Source: Serinus canaria
Lineage: Eukaryota; Chordata; Aves; Passeriformes; Fringillidae
Reading direction: 5' to 3'
Length of the DNA: 64,000 bases
Assembly: GCF_022539315.1 (NCBI RefSeq)
Contig: NC_066316.1
Location: 29,885,245 to 29,949,244, forward strand
Both the position numbers and the translations under genes were made by a program. Of this stretch, positions 50,451 to 62,800 are shown in pieces. The notes under the pieces were generated by a model. That model did not search any database and was not told the DNA's origin. It was given only the letters and a program-made list of their open reading frames with translations. The number at the start of each line of letters is the position of its first letter. The first letter of the stretch is position 1.

Positions 50451-53400
50451 ACAGAATAAAAGAGAAGACTCATGCCTGGAAGCCACCTTTAATTCCAGCA
50501 GATTTAATAAACTGAATTATTCTAAATACATGTCCCAATCACATTTATCTCATTTTTAGGCAAAGGCAGAAAACCCCTACAGTGTATTTTTGGATTGTAG
50601 GGTTCAGAAAACAAGAGGAGTCAAAGAAGAAAACATGAATGGAAATTTATAAAATCATCCCTTCACCTATGTACAGATGAGCAGATTTTGTTTTTTTGTA
50701 TATGATGTTAAATTCAAAGGAAGATATGGTGCCCATCTCTTAACTTCTTAAAAATATCCAGCATTATCAGGTATTGACCACAGTTAAGGAAAGACATTCT
50801 GCTTTGCTCTCTGCTGCAATTGAATAACATGGGTGAGGTTTGCTTTCACTAGATAATTTATTTTGTTAATGATGTTACACACTGAAACTGTGTGTAAGGC
50901 TGTCAAGTTTGAGAAGGCAAGGAGACTTGAAAGAAAAGTATGCAAACATGATGGAAGGAAGAAATAACAAAACCTCTCAGCAATATTGCTGGCAATAGTT
51001 CATTAACACAAACATCTGAAGGATATCAGATCTCAGAAGCAGATTCCTCAGCAGATAAGAAGTAGGTGAGCTCTCATGCACCTTGTGACTCTGCTAGAGC
51101 CAGAACAGAACATGCATATGGCCAAGTGAGGCAGTCTGGAAGCAGAAAGAGCATCTTTTGAGGCACACAAAAGTATAGAGGAGCTTTACCACAGCTTGAC
51201 AAAATCTGACTCTGGAGAGAAAATGGGCAACTAGGTTTATAAATACATGAGTATGGAGACTGGTCAATGGGAATGACAGCTCAGGGATGATTGTTTCCTG
51301 CTGCTGTGACACTTACAAGCAAAATTGGACTTTTCTGTCCTTTTGTAAAGCCATCCAAATGAAACATGGAAGATAAAGTATTTTCCCAGCCCTAAAGTAG
51401 CTCAAGCTTCAGCTGGTTAAAATGCTTCCCCTAACTTCAGACCATCTATAAAATTTTGCAGTTAAAATAAACAAATTCTTCTCTGTCTGTCTCTCATATA
51501 GGAGATAAAAATCCTTTGTCTGCTGGTTTTAAAATGCAAGTAAAGCTGCAAATATGTCTTTCCTCTGAAATAGGCAAAAACATTCTTCTACATTCTTTAG
51601 TTCATGGCCAGGTTTCAGTCATTTGTGTCCTTCTCAGTAACACTCACCCTGAGAATAGAACAGAGGCTCTTCTTACTGTGAAGTGTTCCTGAGAATGACA
51701 ATCTCCTTTTCCCTGGGAGTTACACCATGTCTGTGCCAATACAAATGCCCTGAATGGATGAAGAGAGGAGTACTGCTCTATTCCTCTCTGAGCAACACTA
51801 ACCTTTCCTGGGCTGCCCCTTAGAGGTGTGCTGGCATTGCTGGGTTGGTCATTTCCAGGAGTAATTGATCATGAGATGGTAGAGCTCAGAGGGTCTTTTA
51901 CTGCCTGGCTTAAGGCTGGATATCTGATACCTGAAGCTAGAAATCTTCATGGGCTCAGTTGTGATTTGTACTTTGACTCCTGCTCATTGTGCACTAACTT
52001 GCTTGTAAGAGACCCTGTAAATATGACAGGGACTTCTGCTGCCCCTTGCCAGGACATCCCCTCTTCCCTGTCTGGACCTTCAGGAATAAAAAGGAGGAAT
52101 ATTTCCTTGGAAGCACCAGTCATATCTATGACCCATGCTTTCCTGAAGATGCTGTGCAGGCTAGGTAGGATTCATCCTGGTTGAGGTTGTTTTGCAAAGC
52201 TATCTCTGCTCGCATATAAAAGCTGAGCAGAGGAATGAGCTCCTCAGGACCTGTTTGGACAGGCTGGAATGGGAGGAGTTGCATAAAGCTGGTCTCAATC
52301 TGGAGCCATTCTGCTACAGTGGGGAGATGTGGGGATGTGGGGATGTAGGAAGCATGCCCTGGTGAGACCTGGGGAGCAGAGCAGTTCCCCTCTGACTGTG
52401 GGGATGGGTGGCAAAAATGTACCAGAGGTGAGAGCAAAGCAGAAATGTGGGGGCTTGCTGTTGTTGCTGTCAATTGTAGAATTGGTCATTGAGTTACTGA
52501 GTTCATCTATTCCTGCTTTCAGACACAAGTTTGTGCAACCCAAAAGTCAGTGGGAGTGTGCACAGGCAGAAGCTGTGCTGCAGCAGTGTGAGGTGAGGGA
52601 GACAACTGAGAATGGCAGCTCAGTGCCAGGGCTGTTCCTTATATGGCTACTGAATATCTGCAGTGTGTTTCTTGGTATATGGTTTACAGTAAGGAGCTTC
52701 AGGTGCTGTGTTCCTGCTCTGCTGTATATCAAATGCTCTTGCTGAGGCTGCACTGAGCTGCACTGAGACTGGGCCATCAGGAGGTAGGAGCTGGGATTCA
52801 TTCAAATGCTAAGCATTTGACTAGCCAACCCTGATATGGTCTGCAAAACTGCTGTCAAAATTCCCTCCCTTTCCAGTGACTGGCAAAGGGGGCAAGCATC
52901 ACGTGGGAAGCCTCATCCCAGCTGGCAGCACATCCCCTCCACAGTGGGAGTAAACAGGGCAGGGTGCTCTCAGGATGGGGTCCCCAAAAGAGATTGAACT
53001 TAGCCAAGGACAGACAACTTTTTATATCAGGCCCTGATTTAGTTTTTGTTTGTTTGGCTGAGAACATCTAAAGGGGAAGCTCCTGCTCACCAGGACAAAA
53101 CCTAAACTGCATCTGGACTAAGATGTAATGTTGGCTGCCTGACTGTGAGTGGTACCTGTGCACAGCTTGTTTTAAACAGCACCTGTTTACATTTCACAGG
53201 TTATTTTTGCTCTTTCTAGAACACACTACCACTGGCAATCATCCACTAGCACTGCTTCTTTGGGGGCTTAGCTACAGTGAATCATGCTGGGAGAACATGC
53301 CATGTTTTTGACTGCTGGAACATTGCTTTTCTGCACTATGGGATTTTAAAAGTGAAAATATTTTCAGCGTTCCTAAACCCACAAAAATACTCTTTATCAG

Positions 53401-53500
53401 TGCCCTAAACATCAGTGTTTAAACAAAACAATTTAGTGCAATGAGGAGGTTGTTTTGACTTATGGGAAACAAATTTTAAAGGCAAACAAATTTTTATAAA
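50451..53500. other. Intergenic, no gene seen
   Basis: No supported gene. A short ggggatgt direct repeat lies near 52321-52348 and an 8-bp-arm hairpin at 52802-52820. The 138-codon plus-strand frame at 52329-52745 starts inside this simple repeat and has no recognisable domain. Confidence 0.55.
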
Positions 53501-53660
53501 TACACATATACCTACACACACACCCATACATATATACATATATACATATATACATATATACATATATACATATATACATATATACATAATACACACACAT
53601 GTATATATACATACATACATACATACATATATATATATATACACACACATATATATATAA
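53501..53660. repeat. Compound AT/AC microsatellite
   Basis: About 160 bp. It opens with mixed AC/AT, then about seven copies of an 8-bp unit catatata (about 53529-53587), then ACAC, a TACA tetranucleotide run (about 53609-53626), a pure AT run and finally AC/AT. It has several internal symmetry centres. Apparent MYIYI-rich frames on the minus strand come only from the repeat. Confidence 0.95.
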
Positions 53661-56600
53661 AAGACAGAAATATAGATGGTTCAGGCAACTCTAAAACTGG
53701 GTCTTAAAATATGCTTTTATAGATGTGATACTACAAGGTTTTCATGGCTGACTACTATGAGCTGACTGTTTATAAATAATGTTTGAGGCCTAAATAAAAC
53801 TTATTTCTCTCCTGTTTCAAGCATCTGCCAAATACTTCTGATTCTTGGGAGACTACAAAAGTGATAGGCTACATCCAGCCCTTGGAAATTCTGGTACCAG
53901 ACTGTAGAGTTGCATTAAATGTTGTGAGTTTTATGTTTCTCACTTTTAAACACTGAATTATCTCCTTCTTTTTTTTTTTTTTTTTGAGCTTTGCCTATGC
54001 AATTCTTATGGGTTTTTACCACTCTAAATTATTCTACAGATCATCCTTCAAAACTACCAAAGCTGCTTCAGCGTTAGTTTTGAACAACTGTCTTTTACTT
54101 CATGGTACACCTCAAGTTGCCTTTGTTTTACTTAGGCCTCCAGGATCTTATGATGAGAGTAGTGCAGTCTCTGGTCTTCTCATGCAATTTTAAAATTCTA
54201 AATATCTGCATCTTATGGCACCACTGTAAGGAAGAAAAAAGAAGCTGGTACATGACACAGTCAGACATGAACCCACCTAGGGATGTGCAATGAGTGCACA
54301 GCCCTCTGCACCAATGACCATGGCTTTAAGTTGTGGTAATAAAGCATGTTCAAATTACGTTTTAAATTCTTGAATTCTCAAGCTAAGAGACATTAATTAA
54401 ACCATCATAAACAATGGTTTTTGAAAAGGAAATGGAGAAGGCATTCATTTCTTGTTTTTCCAGCAAATGTTGTACAGTGCATTTGTGATGAAGCTTTCTG
54501 ACCACAACGAATTCCCAGAGGAAAGATTCTTTAAACACAGCAACCACAAAATGACAGAAAGTAGGGATTTTCTAGTCTGCATTTTAAAGAACTCTCCAGA
54601 AGTTAATGGTCACATTTAAAACTAATGATATTGAAAATGACTCAATATTGTGTACATGAGCTTGGATGAATGTAAAGATTTTTTTGGAAGATGTTGAAGA
54701 AAAATGGATGCTCTGTGGTGTGAGGCTGGGTTAATACAGGAGAATTACTTCAATGTATTTATCAAATGAGGTTATTTGTTCATTTGTTTCTACTATTATT
54801 GGAATTTTGTGATGCTGTAGTGAGACGTGCATGGACTGCTACGAGCTCTTACAAAAAACTCTGAGGTTCACCTGATGGAGGTGGGCTAGAATGCTGTGAG
54901 AATTATGCAGCATCTGCAATTAAGCTGTTATCTAAAATCTTTCTCTTTTGGCTGTCTTGTCATTCCCCCATTCTGCAAAATGAAAGCAATTTTATGTAAT
55001 TCCCTAATTTGTGAGGGACTTTGATTCAGGGAAATCACCACGTAGGACTTGCCTTTCCTTAACAGCAACGTTAAAATTGCTTTGCCCACTGTGATAAATT
55101 ATGTGTCTCTGCAGAGATAGGAAGGCACAGGAGTGTGGAGTGAAACAGCTGTACAAAGTCACTCCAACAAGCCTGACTTCCTTTTCTGTGTGGTAACAAT
55201 TCCGCATATATCACAAACCTAACCATATTTTAAGCAGCCTATAGATCCCATAGACTGCAGGAGAAATATCTTTGGGTCAATGGTGAATTAATTTTTTTAA
55301 TTTTATTTTTATGGTCCTCTGGGGTTTCTCTACTTTTCAGGGAGGCTTTGGTGTTGCTTGTTGTTGCTGTTGTTCCTTTTTGGGTTTTTTGGCCTTTATC
55401 CCCCTCTTCCACAGTACCTCTCCTTCCTTCACTAAATGTACTGATTTCTTCTCATGACAACTCTTGTTATTGTTTTAAATAACTTGGAACATTCTCAAAC
55501 TAGATCAGAAAATATATTAGACAAAATTTAGGATAGGTAGTGCTCTTGCACTTTTCCAAAAGAAAAGAACCAGACAGAATTGAGGTACTTTGTGATGCTT
55601 GATAAAAGTGGTGTGTATACATGCTAAATGCATCCCAGTAGGGTTGCAAAGGATCAAAAAGGAGGCTGAAGGCAGCTGCTTCAGAAGGGTATGCATGCAT
55701 TTTTAAAAGAGACAAATTGGACTTCTGTTCTGCCAGAAAAATCAGCAGCTGAAATTACTTTCATCTCTTGTCCTGAACTTATCAGCTGTATTTTGAGTCT
55801 TTCCACTGTTTCCTTCTTGAACATGGCATTTTTTGTTCCTGCTTTCTTTCTATTCAAGTCCAAGCAATCTGTACTCCAGGCCACGTCTGTATTAACAACT
55901 TTCATGAGAACTCACATTTAGTGAGAAATGACCTCAGGTGCAGGGTAGAAGTGGCAAAAATGTTTTAATTCCCTGATTCTTATACGGTGCTATTCCTGGA
56001 GCTCTGGCTAATGGATGGTATGGAAACACCTCGTATTTTAGACTACTATTCTTAGCTGACTTTTGGAATATGAGTATGGTTTTTAAAATAAACTTTCAGC
56101 TAAGCACATGTGCCTATTACAACAGGACAGAGCAAGATAACCTTGCATGGAGTTGCTATGTCACCCTGCTCTTAAGCTGTAAATTCTTGTGATATGATCA
56201 GTCATTTCTCCCAGTCATCATGAGGACTTATTTATTAATGGCATTTCTTAATAGGAGTTATTTATGTGTGATACTGTGGATTGAGAATAAATAATTGCAT
56301 CTTTTCCAAACCTCTCCATTTACTTCTGCTGTGAGATTAACAATTGCAAGGCACATGCAAAAGTTATAGAGCAGTTCTTGGCTTTACAAGAACAAAATGT
56401 CATGGAAATGCCACCTCTCAGCTCCCTCTCCATCAGCAATGGCAAATATTAGATCAGTGTGTACTTTCCATTCAGCTCAGCATCCTTGGGCTGGTTTGGC
56501 ACATCTGCTCTTTTGGAGAAGTCTTACATTTGTGATAACTTGACCACAGAAGGGTCAAGGGGACCCTCCTTTAGTATTTCAGTGAGATTGGTTTAGATAT

Positions 56601-56689
56601 CAAAACAAGGAGAAGACATGGGTAGACTTTAATGAAACACATAAAGACAAGAGGCCATTGTTATTTAATAGAAGTTAAAATAAGTATTT
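53661..56689. other. Intergenic, no gene seen
   Basis: AT-rich sequence with a 17-T tract. No recognised gene, RNA or transposon. Confidence 0.6.
53969..53985. repeat. Oligo-T tract, 17 T
   Basis: Uninterrupted run of 17 T in intergenic sequence. No adjoining retroelement was recognised. Confidence 0.85.
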
Positions 56690-56859
56690 CAAAGAAGGTT
56701 TTTACAGTAAGAATGGTAAAACATTGGAACAGGTTGCCCAGAGAGGTGGTAGATGCCCCATCCCTGGAAACATTCAAGGCCAGGCCTTGAAGTGTCCCTG
56801 GTCACTGCAGGGAGGCTGGACAAGATGACCTTCAAATGTCCTGTCAAACTCTATAATCG
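56690..56859 (+). mobile_element. CR1 LINE 3' fragment, internally deleted
   Basis: Contains acattggaacaggttgccca, gagaggtggtagatgcccca, tccctggaaacattcaaggc and ggtcactgcagggaggctgg, then acaagatgaccttcaaatgt and a decayed end ctctataatcg. Plus strand. Compared with the usual CR1 tail, the stretch between the 'caaggccagg' and 'ggtcactgcaggg' blocks is shortened. Related sequence may extend left to about 56640. Confidence 0.85.
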
Positions 56860-59800
56860 TCTTGGCTCACCCCACCCTAAGTCAGGGCAAGTCATCCTTG
56901 CTTTCTGTGATTTCTTCTGGATTTGCATAAAAATGCAAAGTGAGTTCTGATTCTCATTTTCCCCATATTTTTAAATCACTTTATCTTTGGAGCAGCCAAG
57001 CCACATCTCTTTAGTGATGTTGGTGTTGTCCCCACGTCGGTGCTCTGGCATCTGACCAGCCAAGGGGTGCCTGAGGGCTGTAGAGCTGCAGGCTCTGCAG
57101 GTCCTCAGCTGTGAGGTGTGGCACAGCAAGAACCACTGGACCTGAATTTGCCCATCTGCTCTTGCACAGCTGTTCAAGACCCACCAGGAAACCCCATCAC
57201 CTTCTGCCTGTGAACTACCCTGAGCTCGCTTCCACCAGCTCCCAAAGATACAGGGCATCAGCTAATGGCTCCCCACTAAAATCTGCTCAGAAGAACAAGA
57301 AAAGAAAAAATACCCAGTGGGAGGCCTTCTGCAGGAGTTCTGCAGGCTCTTCTTGCTGGAAAGCCAAAGGAAACCAAAGAATAAGCGAAAATTAGGCCAG
57401 TTGCTGTTCACCCCAAATATGGGCAAAAAAGTAGGAGCTTTTATTACGTGCTATTGCCTTGAAGGAAGAGAAAAAAGACTTATTCCTTTAAATCTGTGCA
57501 GAGAAACAGAATTCCAGGGGAAAAGCACTGATAACAATCTGCTACAAATCCAAGATTAGAGTCCAGACAAAGTAGACTTGTTCTCTAACAAGAAATTTAT
57601 CATCTCACACAGCCCATTCAAAAGAGCTTCTGACCAGGTAATTAGAGTCCAAAATTCCACTTTCAAGGTTTTGTCATATATTACTCCCTGTTTGTTTTTT
57701 ATCATGCAAGCTCAGACACTCCAGTGATAAACTGTTTGCTCTGTGGCCTTGCTGTGGTACATGGAAAACTTTCCATGACTGTATTGCTGCGGAACAGAAA
57801 TAGCTAGGCATGTCTCAAGCAGCTTTTGAAACCCAGTTTGGATCCTGATGAAAAGAGGGATTGTTCAGAGGCTCATCACTGTCCCATACAACTTGTTTCT
57901 GTTTAAATGTGTTATGTGAAAGAGCGTGAAATGCTGGGAAGAGATTTTATTTTGTATTCTCTCAATAGCTTTTAGAGGTGCAGACAGCTGTGCATGTCTT
58001 GAAAAACATTTCCTTCAAAATTTTTCTTTCTTTTTTTTTTCCTAATGCAGTACCGTACTGGACAGAGATATCTTCCCCATTTTTCAGGAATTATATTAAT
58101 ATTTCTCCATTAATTCTACCCTTATGTAGTAAGAAATTAAGTGTTTATCTGGTTTTCCTTCTGGAGTTTTCTATAGGCAAAATTTTCTGCTGCTCCATTG
58201 TGGGTGTTGGTATTTCAGCTACAGACAGATGAGAGGAGAAATCACTATTTTTTGCCTCAGTTGGTAGTGTTGCAATGATCTGACTTTATTCTTCCCTTCT
58301 GTTCAAAATTTCTCACTGCTTCATTCTTTTCCTACTTTGAAGGACTCCAATTTCCACCATATCCTCTTTTTTTTCACTGGGACATGACCTGTAGTGCTAA
58401 AAAAATAACAAGTGGCTAATGGATAGCTGACTCTATCAGACTTACTTGAGATTGTATAAGGTTATGTTAGGCTGCCTTGTTCTCCAGGCAACTAAAACTG
58501 GCTCTAAAATAGTTATTCTTGTGGGTTTTATCTTTAAGAAATAATCCTTTGTGTTTTATATGGGAGGGCAAGAACAATCATTATTTATATTTTCTTCTCC
58601 CAGATCATGTTGAAATTTCTCAGGCCTTTCTTGTCATTTAAAAAGGCTTAATAATATTTCTTATTGGGCTGATTAATCCTAGCTGGGCCACTAAACCATA
58701 CAGGAAATTCTGTTTGTCTTTGGAAGATTTTTCTAAATGGTTTTGTTTGATTGATTCTTAAAGTTAGTAACTTATTTTTTTCCCCCCTACAGATGCATGT
58801 TAGTGAGTTTCAAGAAAATATTAATTTTAGAAATGAACTGTAGTCACTAAAAGGGCTTGGGGAAAAACTGAACCATTCTGTGGTTGGTGAGAAAATGTGG
58901 AAATTTGCACCTTCAAGGAGTGGTCACAAAAATCCTGTTGGATTTGGGTTTCCACATGAGCTAGATTTTGTAGTAAATCTACTAACAGAAATATGGTCCC
59001 TACCAGCAGCCTAAGTAGGTACAAGACTATTTAGACAACAGTAGACAACTTCCTTCCCTGCAGATGACTTCACACAGAAGCATTTGCAGGAATTGTCTGC
59101 ATTGTGGTTCAAGATTGCCATCAGATAAATTTGAAGGCTTGAAATTTGAGTCCTTAGGTCTATCCAAATTATTTCAGCATCATTCTTCTGCCACTCCTGT
59201 TATCTGTAACATCAGAGATGTAAGAATATTGAATTCCATTGGTCAAACAGGAGCAAGCTGAACATGGGATTTTCCTTTATAAGGGACCTCTTCCATACAT
59301 TTGTGTGTATGGCTGATGGACATCTTGATGGACATCTTTTTCACATAGATTATCTTCTCTTATTCTGCTGTGCATGCACAGGCAATGCCTGTATCTATTC
59401 CCTTACTTAGGCCTGGATGTATCTCTCATCCAACCTGGGCTCTTTACCTGTATTTCATACAGTTCTGAAGCTCACAGGCACCTCACAGCAATGTAACCCT
59501 GCCTTCAGGGCTGGAAGCACTGTACCTCAGCTTCTGGCTCTGTGCTTTTCCATACACAATGCTCTCACAGTCAGAGTTTCCAGAGATACCCTATCAATAG
59601 CTGAGTACCAAGTCCTGTTCACAATGAACCGTGGAAAGCAGAGTCCTCAGCTAATACCCTTAGGGGGAGAAAATACTTGAGTTCTCCAGAGCTTTTGAAT
59701 GGGAAACTTGAAGGTCTTGTTATGATGGATTCAAGGTTTCCAGCTGTGACACTGTGACCTGCTGTTTCATTTTAGTGATGTCACTTCATAGGATATAAGC

Positions 59801-62800
59801 AGCTTTAAAAGTTTCCCAGGACATCATTACGCTGTTGAATAAACAAATGAATGATGTCTTAAGACTGTGGCTCTGAACTCAGAACAATTAAAATTAGTTT
59901 AACCGTGTACATATCCTGGTTCTGGGCACCACTCAGCCAAATCTGAGGAAACATGAGGATGCTGCTCAGGTATCTTCCTCACTAGCTCCTGTGGGCTTTA
60001 CCAGATGGTTGGAGAAGACACATCTGGGTGTTCAAACAAAACACTGACGTTTAGCAGTAGTTGAAGCAGATTTGGGGACATCAGAGGGAAAAATGGAGGT
60101 TACAAAGCCTCTGCAAGGATGAGGAGAAAATCTTGCCAGACAGATTCCAGCAGAACTTCTGAGTTCTGCTTTTGGCAAACACTCTCCCTGCATAGGAGTA
60201 GCAGCAACAAGTCTCGCTTTGAATCTGGTTGTGCCCAATATAGATAAATGAAGCAAAGCAGGAAATGGAGTGGATTTGAGATTGAAATAAGCTTTATGTA
60301 CAGCTCTGCCCTTGTCCAGAGGACATGCTACAATGTCCATGTCACATGTTGCTGCTGGCTGTTGTTCTGCAGGTGTTTGGAATTAATGTAAGCAGTACAG
60401 GTAGATGGCAAGGATACCCCAGGGCATCTGTATACCCACAAATCTTTGCTGTTAGGACAGTAGTTAGGCTTGCTTTGAGTTTGTTTCTTCCACCTGTGCC
60501 CATGGTCAGGAAAAAAAAAAGGGTGCAGCTGGTACTAACATTCCATGGTCCAGCAGAGAAGCTGTGCTGAAGGAGAGAGGAAAGTGGGGCTGGAAAGAGA
60601 GAGTGGTGTAAGGATTGGATGGGAAGAAAGACATGAAATGGGGTGGGTTTGGTTTGCTTTCTTATAGCAACTTGCATTTCTAGAGCATGCTAAAGGCTGG
60701 TGGGGGAAGAGAAAGGCAAGGATGGGGAGGGAGGACAAGGCTGCATGGTGAGAGCCGCTGCCTAACAACAATTGCCCCTCACTTATTTCACCATGTTCTA
60801 GAAAATATTTTTCTTTTGCTCCCCACATGCAATAAAAGGCAGTGATTTTTGAGAAGAATTCAGGTGAATATGAAAAAAATACTAGTGGGGGAAAGGGTGC
60901 TATTTTTATAACTTAATAATAACTAGCTTCCTTGAAACAAATGAAACAAACAGGTAGGGTTTATTTTCAGACATGACTTCCTCTGAGGAGGGCAGAATCT
61001 TAAGCATGGTGCATCATAGAGACCTGGATTGTCTGGTTAGAAAATCCTGTTCCATGTAGCCAAGACACCTGACAAACATCAGAGACTGTGTAGCACAGAG
61101 AGTGGAAAATCACCAGCGTGTTCAGAGCAAGACCAGGTCTGGGGTGAGGAGGGGTGAGGGATGTTAGTTAACCTTGGATGAAATTATAACTGAATGTGCT
61201 GGAGACTTTCTGCAACAGAAACTGATTGTATCTTGTGTATAGATAAAAGTGGATGGTCAGAAATGTTTCTCTTCTGCTGAAGTTTTTGCCTGGAGCTGTA
61301 ATTTACTGCAAATCAGGGGAGTAGCTTTTTTTTCCCTCCCGCTAAAAATGTAAGAAGAAATACAGAGACGTTTTTATTGTAGGACAAATTTCCAGGGCTA
61401 ACCATGGAGTCATGTGCTCTGCTGCTGTCATGATTAAAATTTTCACTGCTGTCAGAAAGCACATTGTACTCTGGCAACGTATTTCTCCTGACACTATTCC
61501 CTCTTTTAGGGATTACTGCCTTGGTTCTCTGTCACATTCATATGCTGAAAACCAGCTGGAGCATCCTGCAGGAAAATGTTCTGTATAAGGGATTTTTAAG
61601 GCCTGCTGTGACCACAGCTCATTGTGGAAAGAAAAAGTGATACCAGAAGAGACATCATAAATAATATGAACAAAAGTCTGGAGAGGTAATACACTTCATA
61701 CTGCAGGATTTATACCAATCCCTAGAAGCTAGAGATTGGATTATGATTTAAAGTATGTGGGATAAGAGGTGAAGTTCACTCATACTTATGTACTGTCAGT
61801 TTTATTTTTGTTTTTTAAAAATTTATTAATCCATAAAATGAATTCCTAAAGGAGGAGGATTTTCTTTTCCAACACTTTAAAATACCTTTTAATTCTCTGC
61901 TGTGTTCTTAAAGAGTCTCTGCTGTGTGATCCAGACAATGCTTTTGTCCATCCAGTTTGACGTTTAATTTTGTTTTAAAATTCACTGAAACAATAGATAT
62001 GACCCAGGTACAGGCCTGCCTAAATGTGAGCAAAACTTGGCCCATAAACTGCAAAATCTGCTACATTTATTTTCAGCTGCCTGCATTCTGAGATACCATG
62101 TATGCAAGCCTGTAGATGTATCAGCAAGTCAATGTGTTCTTTTCTGAGAAAGTGAATGTCTCCCAGTGAATGGATTCACATTCTTGCTCACAAAGCTCCT
62201 TTGCTGGAGTTGCTGTGAAAGGGTTGCTGGACTGAAAAAACATAATTGCCCAGACTTTTATTTACTGATTGTCAGCTGATAGAATGCAGTTCATTCAATC
62301 CCAGGCTAATCAAGTCCTGAAGAAACACTGCTATGAACAAGTTCTGACCCAAGTGTTTTCTCATTTCATTTAAGCTTTTATAAAATCCTGTTCAAAGGAC
62401 ATTCTAATGGAAATAAACCTTAATCCCTAGTGGAAGTTACCCAAACAAAACATTTAGTAGAAGCAGACATTTCAAACTGCTTCCACTGATGGGCCAAGAT
62501 CAGAGAATTTTTCAGTATTTCAGTTTCTCTTCACCCTGGGAATAACATTTTCTGATATTTAAAACAAAATGTACCCTAATAAAAACGCAACAACTAGAAA
62601 CACTCTGAAAAGAGAAGGAAATGCTTTTTCCTCCCTAATACTATTTCAGGGTAAATTCACCTATGTTTTCCTTCCTTGCTTTCATGGAGAGTGAAAGGGC
62701 TTTTTCCAATCATCATGTTTTGTAATTCCTAATGAGACAGCAATCACTGTTATGCTGGCAGAAGCATGCAGGGTGGATGAGAGCCCCTTTTGGCTCTCCA

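Noticed and set aside
52329..52745. 138-codon plus-strand frame
   Set aside because: Starts in a ggggatgt simple repeat. Its competing antisense frames are of similar length, and no domain is recognised.
52802..52820. 8-bp-arm hairpin TCAAATGC-TAA-GCATTTGA
   Set aside because: Arms this short are expected by chance many times in 64 kb, and no transcript or terminator context supports a role.
53405..53650. Minus-strand frames rich in MYICIYVY
   Set aside because: Direct translation of the AT/AC microsatellite.
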